A stretch of DNA of 6,180 bases from Bacteriovorax stolpii (GTDB taxonomy: Bacteria > Bdellovibrionota > Bacteriovoracia > Bacteriovoracales > Bacteriovoracaceae), in contig CAMAYW010000158.1 in NCBI GenBank assembly GCA_945862475.1, positions 1-6,180 of the forward strand, written 5' to 3'. The notes below the pieces were generated by a model. That model made no database searches. It saw only the letters and a list, made by a program, of their open reading frames with translations, and was not told the DNA's origin. Numbering within the stretch: the first letter of the stretch is position 1; each line of letters starts with the position of its first letter. A program made the translations under genes and the position numbers. Of this stretch, positions 5,020 to 6,180 are shown piece after piece.

Positions 5020-5889
5020 TTAAAAAGTCGGTTTAAACCAACAACGAGGACGCAGTCCCACACGATGCCCACTGGATGAGTGACAGGCACCGGAGATTTC
5101 TTCAATCGGACCTAGATCTTCTTCAAATGATTTTTCGCAAAGGGAGGCCTGAAAGTAAGTGTCCAAGCGGCATTGTGTCGGAGGATGAGAGTTAAGTGTT
5201 ACTTTCACTATTTTGCGATCAGGTTGATGAAACTTTGCAATCCAGCGATTTGTAGAAACGGCTGAAAAAAGTCTTGCGACAGAGTCTCCGGCCATCCCCA
5301 CTCGGATACAAAGATTCTGGTCATCTAATCGAGGCCAATTTTTCTTACAACTATTCACTAAAAATGGTGGTGCCTTTAGCGTTCTTACCACATCACTATT
5401 ATTATCAAATTGCCAAATTCTTCGAAGACACTTTAAGGCGCCAAAATAATCTGCTTCTCCCTCATTCGAGGCCCAATGATAGTCCGAGTAGCGAGGAAAT
5501 CCACCAAGGTGATGACCGATCTCATGGCACATCACAAGAGCGAATCCATCTGGTGTGATCGTCATGTGACGAGCAAGACCCCCGTACATAATAACTTTCC
5601 AAATAACTCCTTGTCTGTCAGCATACGCATTCACGGTTCCATCATTCCATTTTTTTACGACCTGAAAATCCCCTCCCAATTCTGAGATTATTGGAGAATA
5701 AATTTCATGAATTTTCTCGATGATGGAATTGAATTGTTCTTCTCTCATAACATTTGTATTTTTCGCGTCAACTGGAATGAAGAGATCATTTTTGGGAAGA
5801 ATTCCCTCTTCGGCGTCACTGGTGCAAGAAAAAACCGAGTAAGAAAAAGTTAAGCAAAGTGAAAGTACAAAATTGAGAAGCTTCTTCAT
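5020..5889 (-). CDS. P4: secreted gluzincin-like zinc metalloprotease family protein
   Basis: This 289-residue protein is the rightmost copy, presumably upstream-most in transcription. The signal peptide (core FVLSLCLTF, ending V-F-S) leads to Cys22; it also has a Cys inside the signal sequence. The zinc site is HEIGHH at 122-127, then NEGEADYFG from 142 (E143, D147), with loop PRYSDYH. The EAD form is the most M48-like of the four. The nine family cysteines are at 22, 121, 154, 181, 194, 240, 251, 269 and 283. It is the most divergent at otherwise fixed sites: MYGGLARH for MFGGLARH, FHQPD for FETPD, CHSSSGH for CHGxxGH, and GFPR for GAP(R/K). GGAGG at 5894-5898, 4 bases ahead of the ATG, supports the start. 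Only 73 bases separate it from the AEC permease gene on the same strand, with no good terminator between, so cotranscription with that gene is possible. Confidence 0.75.
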   Translation of the reverse strand: MKKLLNFVLSLCLTFSYSVFSCTSDAEEGILPKNDLFIPVDAKNTNVMREEQFNSIIEKIHEIYSPIISELGGDFQVVKKWNDGTVNAYADRQGVIWKVIMYGGLARHMTITPDGFALVMCHEIGHHLGGFPRYSDYHWASNEGEADYFGALKCLRRIWQFDNNSDVVRTLKAPPFLVNSCKKNWPRLDDQNLCIRVGMAGDSVARLFSAVSTNRWIAKFHQPDRKIVKVTLNSHPPTQCRLDTYFQASLCEKSFEEDLGPIEEISGACHSSSGHRVGLRPRCWFKPTF

Positions 5890-5962
5890 TTTTCCTCCGT
5901 GATGTTTAGACTCACACGAGGGATCTTCCCAAACTGAAAGAAAGAATCAATTTAAGAAAAAT
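5890..5962 (-). other. Short gap between permease gene and P4
   Basis: Apart from the P4 ribosome binding site (GGAGG, 5894-5898), I see only a tiny GGGA/TCCC stem with a 3-base loop (5920-5930) and a pyrimidine-rich stretch. A poor TTGATT-N17-AAGATC (- strand) could serve as a promoter. No convincing terminator for the permease gene is present. Confidence 0.4.
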
Positions 5963-6180
5963 TTAAAACTGATCTATGAGCCAATACCAAAAAGAAAGAG
6001 TCAAAAATGAGAGCGGAACGCCAACTCCAAGCATAACCCCAGCGAGTCTTGGCCTAAGGTTATGTGTCATCGCAAGAATACTAGACGTGATCATAGGTGC
6101 CATACCTGCTTCAATGACGGCGATATTAAAAATATATTTCTGAACACCAAATAGAAGATAGAGGGAGAAAATGAGTCCTG
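5963..6180 (-). CDS. AEC (auxin efflux carrier) family permease, C-terminal end
   Basis: The frame is open from the right edge to a TAA at 5965-5963 and yields 71 complete residues of an integral membrane protein. It reads a hydrophobic segment (LIFSLYLLFGV), then IAVIEAGMAPMITSSILA, a polar turn HNLRPRLAG, and a last hydrophobic helix (VMLGVGVPLSFLTLSFWYWL) before the short tail IDQF. The E-A-x-M-x-P-M pattern and the closing helix are typical of the C-terminus of AEC-family carriers (PF03547), inner-membrane transporters mostly linked to organic anion export or uptake. The start and most of the protein lie outside the window, so substrate and topology cannot be judged. It lies upstream of P4 on the same strand. 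Confidence 0.85.
   Translation of the reverse strand, partial: GLIFSLYLLFGVQKYIFNIAVIEAGMAPMITSSILAMTHNLRPRLAGVMLGVGVPLSFLTLSFWYWLIDQF

Noticed and set aside
1988..5889. CRISPR-like or short-repeat array
   Set aside because: The repetition is of whole ~870-bp coding genes with diverged sequence; there are no short identical repeats with unique spacers.
1988..5889. Mobile element carrying the array
   Set aside because: No transposase, integrase, tRNA target, terminal inverted repeats or flanking direct repeats are visible in the window.

Overview
The window is a moderately AT-rich bacterial segment, probably from a Gram-negative with a strong secretory habit. Gene styles (small Cys-containing secreted proteins, an RF3, a LysR regulator, an AEC permease, a tandem family of secreted metalloprotease-like proteins) resemble the predatory Bdellovibrio/Bacteriovorax groups. 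That placement is an impression from protein style only, as no rRNA or marker gene is present.

Layout, left to right. (1) The 3' end of prfC (peptide chain release factor 3) on the + strand. It converges with a lysR-type regulator gene on the - strand, and the two TAG stops share one CTAG palindrome. (2) An 87-bp divergent control region between the regulator and a small secreted-protein gene on the + strand. It holds two adjacent dyads centred 21 bp apart and a good sigma70-like promoter that would give the regulator an almost leaderless mRNA. (3) Four consecutive paralogous genes, all on the - strand (1988-2851, 2981-3865, 4036-4905, 5020-5889). Each encodes a secreted protein of about 290 residues with a signal peptide, a zinc-protease HExxH motif, a downstream NExxxD motif of the gluzincin type, and nine conserved cysteines. 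(4) The 3' end of an AEC (auxin efflux carrier) family permease gene on the - strand at the right edge.

Transcription of the array runs right to left. A GC-rich hairpin follows P1 (1988-2851), P2 (2981-3865) and P3 (4036-4905), and a weaker one follows P4 (5020-5889). Each gene has its own Shine-Dalgarno sequence, so they look more like a row of separately controlled duplicates than one tight operon. The hairpin after P1 also sits between it and the convergent small secreted-protein gene.

The most interesting content is the four-copy array. The proteins carry a complete-looking gluzincin zinc site inside a compact, cysteine-rich secreted architecture that I cannot assign to a named peptidase family. 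The copies differ mainly in the active-site loop between the two zinc motifs, and in one copy that loop contains a 12-bp tandem duplication. I infer a family of exported peptidases diversified for substrate range; the sequence alone does not show activity or target.
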